From Chloroflexota bacterium (lineage in GTDB: Bacteria; Chloroflexota; Dormibacteria; Dormibacterales; Dormibacteraceae), in NCBI GenBank assembly GCA_005882135.1, contig VBDR01000059.1:1-38611 (forward strand): a stretch of DNA of 38,611 bases, in the 5' to 3' direction. The translations under genes were made by a program, and so were the position numbers. Of the stretch, positions 31,711 to 38,524 are shown one piece after another. The first letter of the stretch is position 1. Every line of letters begins with the position of its first letter. The notes under the pieces are model-generated. The model saw only the letters and a list, made by a program, of their open reading frames with translations. It was not told the origin of the DNA and did not search any database.

Positions 31711-31859
31711 TCTCGAGAAATCTCTTGACTTCGATGCACGCCTTGGCTAGTGTACTAGTGTGCTGATACAGTACTACAGAAGGATTGGCGCACTATGGCC
31801 ATAAGGCTGATCCCGTTCCTGGTTTTCCTGTTTGCCGTTGCCGCCTTGGCGATTGCAGC
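31711..31859 (+). repeat. 149-bp promoter-leader duplication, copy 1
   Basis: This stretch matches 34608-34756 over 149 bp with about 17 mismatches by eye and no gaps. It covers the promoter, the probable GntR operator and the first codons of the membrane-protein gene. In copy 2 the gene body is replaced. Confidence 0.9.
31752..31774. promoter_or_regulatory. Probable GntR (YtrA-type) operator
   Basis: GTACTAGTGT and ATACAGTAC form an imperfect inverted repeat 21 bp before the membrane-protein ATG. A TTGACT -35-like sequence lies just upstream at 31725-31730. YtrA-type regulators bind such GTAC-flanked palindromes near their own operon. Both half-sites are kept in the second copy of this leader, except that GTAC becomes GCAC. 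Confidence 0.5.
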
Positions 31860-32673
31860 GGCCGGCAGACTCCGGAGCGGGCAATCCATTCCACCGGACC
31901 CAAGCCGTGGCCGACGCCGAATCGTGCGCTGGGGCTTCGGGTTGATTGGAATCACTCTGGCCGTAGCCTCTGCTTTCAGTCTCGGTCAGCGAGCAATCTT
32001 CCTCATTGCGCCTCTGGCCATTAGTGGTTATGTCGCTGGTCTATTGCTGGGCGAATTAATGATGCCCAACGCGCAGTCGGGGCCGGTTCGTCGTGTATCG
32101 CTAGACCGGAGGGTCTTCGAACGCTACGTTCAAACCCGTTGGATCTGGGTCTGGAGAGCGGCGGCTGGAGTGGCGGCAGCTGCCGTCGTGGCCGCGGGCC
32201 TGGCAGGTGGAACGGATGGCAGGTCACTGACCATGGCGTGTGCCGATGGGACGCTGAGTGGCGCCGGCCCGTGGCCAGGGTGGTCTTACGGAGGGCCAGC
32301 TCTCACGGCGCTCATACTCGGAGCTTTGCTGGTCGAGCTCTCAATGCGACGGATTGTGGAGAGGCCGCGCCCTGATTCGGACCTGCTCGGTGCCGCCGCC
32401 GATGAAGCCAGCCGTCGGACATCGATGCGACGTGTACTTGCTGCCGGCGTAGCGATTGGTCTGGCGCCCCTTGCGGGAGTTCTCCTATCGGTCGCGATCA
32501 TATTCAGCTTCATCTGCTCTCCACCCCGCACCCTGGCCTGGACCGGGCCACTCGCAGTGACGCTTGCGATCCTTGGCTTTGCGGCTGGCCTTGGCGCCAT
32601 CGCGAGTCTGGCCAGCCTGATCAGGATTGCCGAAACCGTCGGGTCAGTCCCACCAGGCGGGCAACGCGCGTAA
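31795..32673 (+). CDS. Polytopic membrane protein encoded with a GntR regulator
   Basis: 292 residues from ATG 31795. About six membrane segments: residues about 5-25, 45-65, 68-90, 120-140, 165-188 and two near the C-terminus (LAAGVAIGLAPLAGVLLSVA, LAVTLAILGFAAGLGAIASL). No transport or enzyme motif is visible. The stop is 10 nt from the GntR gene. Membrane proteins in this position next to YtrA-type GntR genes are frequent in Actinomycetota-like genomes and may be the regulated target. Composition and codon use look less GC-rich than the chromosome to the left. Confidence 0.75.
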   Translation: MAIRLIPFLVFLFAVAALAIAAAGRLRSGQSIPPDPSRGRRRIVRWGFGLIGITLAVASAFSLGQRAIFLIAPLAISGYVAGLLLGELMMPNAQSGPVRRVSLDRRVFERYVQTRWIWVWRAAAGVAAAAVVAAGLAGGTDGRSLTMACADGTLSGAGPWPGWSYGGPALTALILGALLVELSMRRIVERPRPDSDLLGAAADEASRRTSMRRVLAAGVAIGLAPLAGVLLSVAIIFSFICSPPRTLAWTGPLAVTLAILGFAAGLGAIASLASLIRIAETVGSVPPGGQRA

Positions 32674-32683
32674 GGCTCGGGAC

Positions 32684-33067
32684 GTGGAGCTCACCGTTGA
32701 TATCGTCTCGCCCGTGCCCGTTTACGAGCAGATACGGGCCCAGGTGACCGAGCTGGTCGAAAGCGGAACTTTGCGGACCAACACCCCATTGCCTTCCGTG
32801 CGCCAATTGGCTGCTGACATGCAGATTGCGCCAGGGACCGTCGCGCGCGCATATCGGGAGCTAGAGGCGAGTGGGATGGTCGTTTGCAGCCGATGGGCCG
32901 GCACGCGTGTAGCCGAGGTCGCATTCGTCCCTCGAACCGAACGACGCCAGCGCTTGGACGAGGCGGTTGCTCGCATGGTGTCAGCGGCGCGGCGGCTCGG
33001 TGCCAAGGACGAAGAGATCGAAGCGTCGGTTGGCCGAATCCTGGCGAGGCAGAGTCAAACTCGGTAG
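32684..33067 (+). CDS. GntR-family transcriptional regulator, YtrA-like
   Basis: 127 residues. The winged helix-turn-helix shows PVYEQIRAQVTELVESGTL, PLPSVRQLAADMQIAPGTVA and RAYRELEASGMVVCSRWAGT. The short C-terminal helical tail without a ligand domain is the YtrA subfamily trait. A longer frame upstream would overlap the membrane gene; GTG 32684 is preferred because it gives a normal N-terminus (VELTVDIVSPVPVYEQI). It probably binds the operator at 31752 and could also act on the copy at 34649. Confidence 0.88.
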   Translation: MELTVDIVSPVPVYEQIRAQVTELVESGTLRTNTPLPSVRQLAADMQIAPGTVARAYRELEASGMVVCSRWAGTRVAEVAFVPRTERRQRLDEAVARMVSAARRLGAKDEEIEASVGRILARQSQTR

Positions 33068-33126
33068 GTCGTCATTAGATTCCTAAGTGCGTCCGCGTGT
33101 CGCTCACTCGATCGTCGTCTGACCCT

Positions 33127-33618
33127 TTAGTCCTTGGCCTTCGACATCCAGAAGTCGATCGGATTGTCCAGGGCGAGGGATGCCAATTGTCGGGTGGCAT
33201 TCAGTAACTCATCGACGGCGCTTTCCGGCGTCTGTTGGCGTTCTTGCCGGCTGAAGACGTTTTCCATGCCCTCGTGGTCGATCACGTGCTGGCAATCAAC
33301 GTCGATCGATGTCTCAACGACCCATTCACTCTTGCCAGTTGGCTCCTCGTGTACCCAAGAAGGCCATAGCTCGACCATGAAAGTTGCAGCATGAGACTCG
33401 GCATCACCAGCAGTGACGTAGCCGCTGATGAAGAGCTGACCTGACTCGCTCCATTGCATTTCCAGTCCGGTGGTGTTTCCGACGTGGCCGGCAATCCGTC
33501 CCAACTCGCCGTCGACCTGGTCCAAAACCCGTCGAAGGTATTCGTCTTGGCTCATGCTCAGGGTTCCGAAAACACCCTCGAGCTTCGGGTGGTGCTCGGT
33601 AAGCGAGGACGCCCTCAT
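33127..33618 (-). CDS. Hypothetical protein, cargo of segment 1
   Basis: 163 residues, acidic, no signal peptide or membrane segment. An internal ATG at 33555 (MSQDEYLRRVLDQVDG) is an equally good start. The middle contains a beta-rich stretch ending in TFMVELWPSWVHEEPTGKSE, and the C-terminus is helical. No named family recognised. It is convergent with the GntR gene. Confidence 0.5.
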   Translation of the reverse strand: MRASSLTEHHPKLEGVFGTLSMSQDEYLRRVLDQVDGELGRIAGHVGNTTGLEMQWSESGQLFISGYVTAGDAESHAATFMVELWPSWVHEEPTGKSEWVVETSIDVDCQHVIDHEGMENVFSRQERQQTPESAVDELLNATRQLASLALDNPIDFWMSKAKD

Positions 33619-33680
33619 TCACCAATTGTGCCGAGGTCGCCCGGCCGTCAACTCTTCGTCTTGCGAACTGCCGGGCGGAT

Positions 33681-33795
33681 ACCACATAAAACGGCTGCAG
33701 CGCTCCCTGGTCCTGAGATCAAGTGCGGATTTAGGCGCAGCGCTCGGGCCCCGTTACCGCGGAGGTAGGTGGTTCGAGTCCACCGCGGCCCACCA
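33681..33795 (+). repeat. tRNA-Ile 3'-end copy 2 with conserved left flank
   Basis: The tRNA-derived core (CGCGGAGGTAGGTGGTTCG onward) runs 33758-33795, ending in CCA. Left flank: ACCACATAA at 33681 and TTAGGCGCAGCGCTCGGGCC at 33731-33750. The 5' half of the tRNA is absent, so it cannot make a tRNA. It closes unit 1 (2.2 kb). Confidence 0.9.
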
Positions 33796-33900
33796 CGTAA
33801 TCGCGCCGCGCCGTATCGCATTTTTCTATGTAGCCGAGTTCCTCCGTTGTGGGCCTCTCCAGAGAGGGGCGACATTCCGCGGAGGGCCGGCCCATGACGC

Positions 33901-34260
33901 CTAAATCGAGCGCTCCTCAGTGGTCAGATCACCACCGGCCTCGCCGGTGTTCACCGTGCCTGACGGCTCGATGACGAGGAGTTGGCAGTCGGTCTCTGCG
34001 AAGGGGCAATGCTCAACCCCGCGCGGGACGACGAAGACTTCTCCCGCGTTGAGGCGGACCTCGCGGTCACGCAGTCGGATCGCTAGCTCGCCATCCAAGA
34101 CTAGAAAGAACTCATCGGTCCCCGCGTGCGTGTGCCATGAGAACTCGCCCTTCACCTTTACCACCTGAATCTTGTAGTCGTTGAGGCGGCCGACAATCGC
34201 TGGAGACCAATACTCGTTGACGAGCGCAAGTTTCTCCGCCAGATTGATCTTCTCTTCCAT
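33901..34260 (-). CDS. Cupin domain protein, sole cargo of unit 2
   Basis: 119 residues. Cupin motif 1 is WHTHAGTDEFFLVLDGELAI and motif 2 is GEVFVVPRGVEHCPFAETD, with the His, Glu and His metal ligands in place. Start ATG 34260 is chosen over longer frames because TAGGTT lies 7 nt upstream (34268-34273) and the sequence before it has no family similarity. It is a small mononuclear metal-binding beta-barrel whose substrate is unknown. The gene fills nearly the whole 0.7-kb unit. Confidence 0.83.
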   Translation of the reverse strand: MEEKINLAEKLALVNEYWSPAIVGRLNDYKIQVVKVKGEFSWHTHAGTDEFFLVLDGELAIRLRDREVRLNAGEVFVVPRGVEHCPFAETDCQLLVIEPSGTVNTGEAGGDLTTEERSI

Positions 34261-34267
34261 CACCGAC

Positions 34268-34273
34268 AACCTA
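34268..34273 (-). promoter_or_regulatory. -10 box (TAGGTT) for leaderless cupin cargo gene
   Basis: TAGGTT sits 7 nt before the ATG at 34260. It shows that the cargo uses the same leaderless start design as the host chromosome. Confidence 0.4.
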
Positions 34274-34431
34274 ATGGCGCGCCCTGCACTCGAACACGAA
34301 GACAGCCATGGCTCTTCACCTTCAAACATCATCTCACTGGCTACGCTCTCGCCCCAAACGCGCGAGGCCGCTCTGGCTAACCGCCGCCGCGGGTCATCAA
34401 TGAGTCGGACGATCAAATCGACCAACAGCTC

Positions 34432-34534
34432 GCCCGATAACTCCGGCCACAACGCTCCGGGTCCGCAAGAGTGAGCCACTACGCTCAGGCGGTTCTAACG
34501 CGGAGGTAGGTGGTTCGAGTCCACCGCGGCCCAC
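34432..34534 (+). repeat. tRNA-Ile 3'-end copy 3 with conserved left flank
   Basis: The core runs 34496-34534 and stops one base into CCA (CCCAC then T). Left flank: a diverged CCGATAACTCCGGC at 34433 and GAGCCACTACGCTCAGGCGG at 34473-34492, followed after 6 nt by the core. It closes unit 2 (0.74 kb). Confidence 0.85.
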
Positions 34535-34607
34535 TGCTTCGGTAAACGCAAATCGGCGCAATGGGGAGCCGGAAGGCTGCGACGATGCTGTCCAGGCTCT
34601 CAACCCC

Positions 34608-34756
34608 TCTCGAGAAACCTCTTGACTTCGATGCGCGCCCTGGGTAGTGTACTAGTGTGCTGATACAGCACTACAGGGAGACTGACGCACGATGGCTATA
34701 AGGCTGATCCCCTTCCTGGTTTTCGTATTTGCCGTTGCCGCCGTGGCGATTGCTGC
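34608..34756 (+). repeat. 149-bp promoter-leader duplication, copy 2 (chimera junction)
   Basis: Homologous to 31711-31859, including the operator (34649-34671) and the first codons (ATG 34692, AIRLIPFLVF). The match ends at about 34756, exactly where the TIG-repeat sequence of the opposite strand begins, so the rest of the copied gene has been replaced. Confidence 0.88.
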
Positions 34757-37202
34757 CGGTGATGGTCACCGTCGTGCCGCCTGCGGCCGTGCCGGTGCTG
34801 GGCGAGATAGAGCTGAGCGATGGTATGTAGCTGAAGGTGGCAGACCCGCCTGCCGGTGCTCCGTTGACGGTGGCCGTCACCGTGACCGAACCGATGCCCG
34901 CGGGCGAGCTACCCGTGCAGGTGGTGGAGGAAGAGCAAGACACGCCCGTCGCGGCGGCGCCTCCGAAGGAGAAGGTCGTCCTGTTCGAGGTGGTGTCGAA
35001 GCCTGACCCGGTGAACGTGACCGTGGTGCCACCCGTGGCTGCGCCCGACGTTGGCGAGACCGATGTCAGTGAAGCCGGCGGCAGGTATGTGAAGGTCGCA
35101 GCGCCGGACGCGGCGACTCCGTCCACGATCGCGGTCACCGTGACCGTGCCGCTGCCCGCGGGCGACGTGCCAGTACAGACGGTGGTATTCGAGCAGATGA
35201 CATTGGTAGCGGCCGCGCCGCCAAAGGAGAATGTGGTCTTGCCCGCACTGGGGTCGAACCCGCTGCCCGAGAAAGTCACCGTCGTGGCACCAGCGGCGGG
35301 CCCGGAGGTCGGCGAGATCGAGCTGAGCGTGGCGCAGGTGCTGCATGCCGCCCCGTAGGTGAACTGGTCCGCCGTGCTTGTCGCGCTCGTCCCATCTGCC
35401 GTCGTGACCCTGACGTCGAGGGTCCCACTGCCGCTTGGCGCTGTGGCATTGAGCTGGTTGGCCGAGAGCACCGAGACCGAGGTCGCGGGTGTCGAGCCGA
35501 AGCTCACCGAGGCCGCTGGTGTGAAGTCGGTGCCGGCGACGCTGACCACAGTGCCTACCGAGCCCGAGCTCGGGCTGATTCCACTGACCGTCGGAGCCGC
35601 GAAGGTGAGCCGGGCCGCGTAGGTCGCCCAGTCGCACCCAGCGTCGCCGTTGGCGCTGGACCCGACGGCCGCGAACTCCGCCAAGACCCACACGTCGGTC
35701 GCATTCTGAGGATCGATCGCCGCCCCGCTGTAGTCGCCCCAGCGGCTCGTCTGGTTGGTGCCGAAGCAGGGGTTCATGTCGTATGTCGTGTCGCCGGACC
35801 GGATGGTCTGGCCTGGCGCCACCGTCTGCACGGGTGCGGATGCGAGCTGACCGGTGATGCGAACACCGATGTACTGACTCGAAGACGAGACGTTGTACAC
35901 GACGTACATGTCGGCCCCGCCGTCCATGCCCAAAGCCGGATAGAAGAGACCTCCGCCGGTCATGGCGATGTCGAAATTCTGAGCGACGTTGGGCCCCGCG
36001 GTCGTCACCTGGATCAGTCGCGAGCACGGTCGGGCCGCGCTGTCGGCGGGCGGCAGGCATGCGTCGTTGCCGCCCGTCCACAGCACGCCGTTCTCCCAGA
36101 CCGCGGTCAGGAAACGGTCGTCGTTGGTCGCTATCGAGCCGGCCATGCCCGGCTGATCTGCGCTCGGAGGCGCCGAAGTCGCGGCCAGGCCTGGATCGGA
36201 CTCGTTCCACATGACGTTGCCCTGGAGTGGCGTGCCCGAAATGCGCACAACGCCGATGGCGCCGATGCAGTTTCCGCCCAGCGTGCCGCAATCGGTGCCG
36301 TTGAACACGACGTATTCATCCGAGTTGGACGTGATCTGTACGGCGGGAACGGGACTCGAGCGCGACGAATCCGGTCCCATTGCCGCGCCGTTGACGGGGG
36401 TGGAGCCGGCCACCATCTGTGACTTCTGCAGGACCCACGTCGACTGGCCTTCGAAGAACGCCGCCTGGTAGAAGTCGTTCCACGACAGCACGACCTTGTC
36501 CGAGCTCACACCGATCTTGGGCTGGTCGTGGGTGAGCGTCGAGGAGTTGTCTGCGTTGTACTGGTACCACGTGCCCGTCGCGTCCGTGCTCGCCGAGACA
36601 GCGATCACCACCACGCTGGCGTACGTGGGCGGTATGAAGGCGACGCCCGATGCGAACCATCGCTGGCTGACCTGGTCGAAGAGCACTCGCGGGTCGGAGA
36701 AGCTGTATCCGGTCGGGACCTTGAAGAACAGGTTGAGGTCGAACAGGTTCAGCAGGTGACCCCGCTTGTCCCAGACCGAGCCGCTCGAGTTGACCATCTC
36801 GACCACCTGGCTCGGCCCCGCCGCGATCTGCGCGTCAGGCGGCGTTACGAATTGGTCGGAGCCCAGTGCCAGCTGCTGGTCCAGGCTGGCGCCTCCGAAA
36901 GAGCTCAGGACCTCTTCGGTGGAACCGGTGGTTGCGGTGCTGGAGGTGGTCAGAGTGGTTGCCACCTGTGAGGGGGGTCCCGGACTCGGCTTGTCCGTAA
37001 GCCGCATTACGGGCCTCCGGGCGTGGGCGAGGCCTGCCGGTGAGCGCGCGGGAAGTGCGCGCACAAGAATCGTGCCATTGCGCCCGATCGTGACTGGATG
37101 GAGATTGCCAGGGCCGGTGGCCTGGGCCTGGCCGGCCGGCAAGAATCCAATAGCCAGCGCTGCCAGCGCCGCCACCAACCACAGAGTGACTCGACGCTTC
37201 AT
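34671..37202 (-). CDS. Secreted protein with TIG/IPT repeats, C-terminus truncated
   Basis: 843 residues from ATG 37202. A signal peptide (LWLVAALAALAIGFLPAGQA) is followed by about 480 residues of a beta-rich exported domain with scattered cysteines, then TIG/IPT domains starting at SGISPSSGSVGTVVSVAGTD, SSISPTSGPAAGATTVTFSG, TSVSPTSGAATGGTTVTFTG and SSISPSTGTAAGGTTVTITG. The fourth repeat breaks off a few residues after TVTITGSN; the last 25 or so residues (RHGGNGKYENQEGDQ...) are antisense of the leader duplication. The gene is therefore a fusion or truncated form. Such TIG proteins are surface or matrix proteins; the cell attachment is not visible. Confidence 0.75.
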   Translation of the reverse strand: MKRRVTLWLVAALAALAIGFLPAGQAQATGPGNLHPVTIGRNGTILVRALPARSPAGLAHARRPVMRLTDKPSPGPPSQVATTLTTSSTATTGSTEEVLSSFGGASLDQQLALGSDQFVTPPDAQIAAGPSQVVEMVNSSGSVWDKRGHLLNLFDLNLFFKVPTGYSFSDPRVLFDQVSQRWFASGVAFIPPTYASVVVIAVSASTDATGTWYQYNADNSSTLTHDQPKIGVSSDKVVLSWNDFYQAAFFEGQSTWVLQKSQMVAGSTPVNGAAMGPDSSRSSPVPAVQITSNSDEYVVFNGTDCGTLGGNCIGAIGVVRISGTPLQGNVMWNESDPGLAATSAPPSADQPGMAGSIATNDDRFLTAVWENGVLWTGGNDACLPPADSAARPCSRLIQVTTAGPNVAQNFDIAMTGGGLFYPALGMDGGADMYVVYNVSSSSQYIGVRITGQLASAPVQTVAPGQTIRSGDTTYDMNPCFGTNQTSRWGDYSGAAIDPQNATDVWVLAEFAAVGSSANGDAGCDWATYAARLTFAAPTVSGISPSSGSVGTVVSVAGTDFTPAASVSFGSTPATSVSVLSANQLNATAPSGSGTLDVRVTTADGTSATSTADQFTYGAACSTCATLSSISPTSGPAAGATTVTFSGSGFDPSAGKTTFSFGGAAATNVICSNTTVCTGTSPAGSGTVTVTAIVDGVAASGAATFTYLPPASLTSVSPTSGAATGGTTVTFTGSGFDTTSNRTTFSFGGAAATGVSCSSSTTCTGSSPAGIGSVTVTATVNGAPAGGSATFSYIPSLSSISPSTGTAAGGTTVTITGSNRHGGNGKYENQEGDQPYSHRASVSL
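34692..34756 (+). pseudogene. Truncated 5' end of a segment-1-type membrane protein gene
   Basis: The first 21 codons match those at 31795 (about 89% at DNA level), after which the frame runs into antisense TIG sequence until 35006. The promoter and operator upstream are intact, but the product would be meaningless. It is a remnant of a second membrane-protein/GntR unit. Confidence 0.75.
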
Positions 37203-37369
37203 GCATCCCCCACGTCCGTCCGAGCCGGCCGCGAACGGGGCCATGATATGCGGTTCGACGCAGTTTGGCCGCGAGTCATGCGCAAGGGAAACGAGTGGGT
37301 GGTACCGCGCTTGACGGTGTCGCCGCCTTACTCGTATCGAAACCTAGATCGAGCGATGCCAGTGCGCGC

Positions 37370-37485
37370 ACCACATAACTCGGCGCATGACGCTCACCTG
37401 ATCCGAGATCGAAAGCCGGCGTTAGCACAGCGCTCAGGCCGATCTAGGGCGGAGGTAGGTGGTTCGAGTCCACCGCGGCCCACCA
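37370..37485 (+). repeat. tRNA-Ile 3'-end copy 4 with conserved left flank
   Basis: The core runs 37449-37485 to CCA. Left flank: ACCACATAACTCGGC at 37370 and TTAGCACAGCGCTCAGGCCG at 37422-37441, 7 nt before the core. It closes the TIG unit (2.95 kb). The anticodon-stem end reads CTAGGGCGG rather than CTAACGCGG. Confidence 0.9.
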
Positions 37486-37613
37486 CGCCTCTGGATTTGC
37501 TCTCGCACCCAATGTTTGACACGTTGGCTGCAGGAAGCCAGACTCAGCCAATCCCTCGACCGGTGCAGGAGGAGGCGCAGTGACGACCCGCGCTGTTCTC
37601 TGAACGAGAGGAC

Positions 37614-37931
37614 GTGACTCTAGCGAATCCTTTCGGTCCGGCCGTGCGTGGATCGGAAGAAGTCTCCGGAGCCCTGGACTACGCCTCATCTCGGTTCAGG
37701 GATGGCAACGTGAGCTTCGAAAGAATCGCGATCTATGCGAGCCCGGATCTGGCAACGATTCTCGAACTGGAGCGATGGAACGCCAAGGTTGGCGGCAGCG
37801 AGGACCTCGCCCCGTTCGACCTTCGCGTGACGAGCACCTTTCGGCGCGAGGGTAATGCTTGGAAACTGGTGCACCGACACGCAGATCCGATAACCACGCG
37901 CGATGCCCGAGGTCCTTTGCGCGGGTCTTAG
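37614..37931 (+). pseudogene. SnoaL-like / DUF4440 protein, N-terminally truncated
   Basis: 105 residues from GTG 37614. The NTF2-fold C-terminal part is well kept: GNVSFERIAIYASPDLATIL, FDLRVTSTFRREGNAWKLVH, then RHADPI. The family is normally about 130-140 residues and begins some 30 residues earlier; the open frame here extends only to a TGA at 37581 with readable ...LFSERED ahead of VTLANPFGPAV. The start of the gene is missing between the stop and the tRNA copy at 37485. Confidence 0.6.
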
Positions 37932-38008
37932 CGACTGCTGGTGCGATGCCCGTCACCAAACTGTGAGGGCAGCCGCAGGCGCTCGACGGGTTTCTGCCTT
38001 TTGGCCGC

Positions 38009-38113
38009 ACCACATAACTCGCCGGCCCACGCTCGGACTCCCACTCTCGTTAGCACAGCACTCAGCCCGGCCTAACGCGGAGGTAGGTGGTTCGAGTCCA
38101 CCGCGGCCCACCA
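38009..38113 (+). repeat. tRNA-Ile 3'-end copy 5 with conserved left flank
   Basis: The core runs 38073-38113 to CCA and includes TAACGCGG. Left flank: ACCACATAACTCGCC at 38009 and TTAGCACAGCACTCAGCCCG at 38050-38069, 3-6 nt before the core. It closes unit 4 (0.63 kb). It is the right-most copy visible and may be the original chromosomal tRNA end. Confidence 0.9.
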
Positions 38114-38205
38114 ACGCTATTCAGGTCATTGTTGGATGCCTCCTGAGCGGCCCTGTACCGCCCCAGAATTTCTCTCCGCAGAAGCCACCCCGTCCTAGGT
38201 GTCAA

Positions 38206-38293
38206 CGCCAGTCTCAAACTCCCCAGTTCTCGCCGGTCTGAAATTCCCCATCTCAGGACCGATTTCGTCTGAGCGCCGGTCTCAAATTCCCAC
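38206..38293. repeat. Three 20-bp IS-end repeats
   Basis: Units at 38206-38225, 38231-38250 and 38274-38293 share GTCTSAAAYTCCC. The last overlaps the end of the istB fragment. Spacing is 25 and 43 bp. Confidence 0.7.
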
Positions 38294-38461
38294 TTGAGGC
38301 GCTGGCGTGACCAGGGTGCTGGTGGGCATGCTGAAGACGCCGGCACGCTTTATGTCTTTGAGCCGGTAGCTGTCACCGCGGATGTTGACCGTGGTCGAGT
38401 AATGGAGCAGGCGGTTGAGTTGGCGGTTAATCCCCGCGTTCGTCGTCTCCACATCGAACCA
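38282..38461 (-). pseudogene. IstB-like transposition helper ATPase, C-terminal fragment
   Basis: The minus-strand frame ending at 38282 reads NRLLHYSTTVNIRGDSYRLK followed by DIKRAG, a close match to the C-terminal signature of IS21 IstB proteins (RLLHHS...RGESYRLK). Upstream of this the reading has no IstB-like sequence and is cut by a stop at 38525-38527, so the helper protein is incomplete. Confidence 0.55.
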
Positions 38462-38524
38462 GCTGGAGCTCGGCCCATGCCAGTCGTCCGAAACATTCCG
38501 CCAGTCCTCCCACCCTGTTGGGCT

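Larger units (their letters stand above)
31586..38113 (+). mobile_element. Tandem array of four small integrated units downstream of tRNA-Ile
   Basis: Four segments end in a copy of the tRNA-Ile 3' half: 31586-33795, 33796-34534, 34535-37485 and 37486-38113. Each copy is preceded by related sequence of about 65-80 bp that is not in the tRNA gene. This is the structure expected when related elements, each carrying the same attachment site, integrate repeatedly at one tRNA 3' end and each rebuild the tRNA. The units carry no recombinase gene. The cargo is a membrane protein with GntR regulator and a hypothetical protein, a cupin, a TIG-repeat protein, and a truncated SnoaL-like protein. Confidence 0.7.

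Noticed and set aside
34692-35006. A 104-aa protein starting like the unit-1 membrane protein
   Set aside because: Only the first 21 codons are homologous; the rest is antisense of the TIG gene. Treated as a truncated remnant.
33731-38076. Integron attC sites, suggested by GTTAG and CCTAAC next to the repeated cores
   Set aside because: The two motifs are in the wrong order (GTT...AAC over about 25 bp rather than AAC...GTT flanking a long stem). The conserved core is clearly the tRNA-Ile 3' half, and no IntI gene is present.
33758-38113. Additional complete tRNA genes
   Set aside because: The four downstream copies lack the 5' acceptor strand, D arm and anticodon loop, so no cloverleaf can form.
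31586-38113. CRISPR array, because of regularly recurring repeats
   Set aside because: The repeats are tRNA-derived, lie 0.6-3 kb apart and enclose genes; there are no spacer-length intervals or cas genes.
38062-38346. Reading frames ending in RWTRTTYLR-like peptides across tRNA copies (here and at 33648)
   Set aside because: These are the reverse strand of the tRNA-end repeat, a common source of false proteins; there is no independent conservation or start signal.
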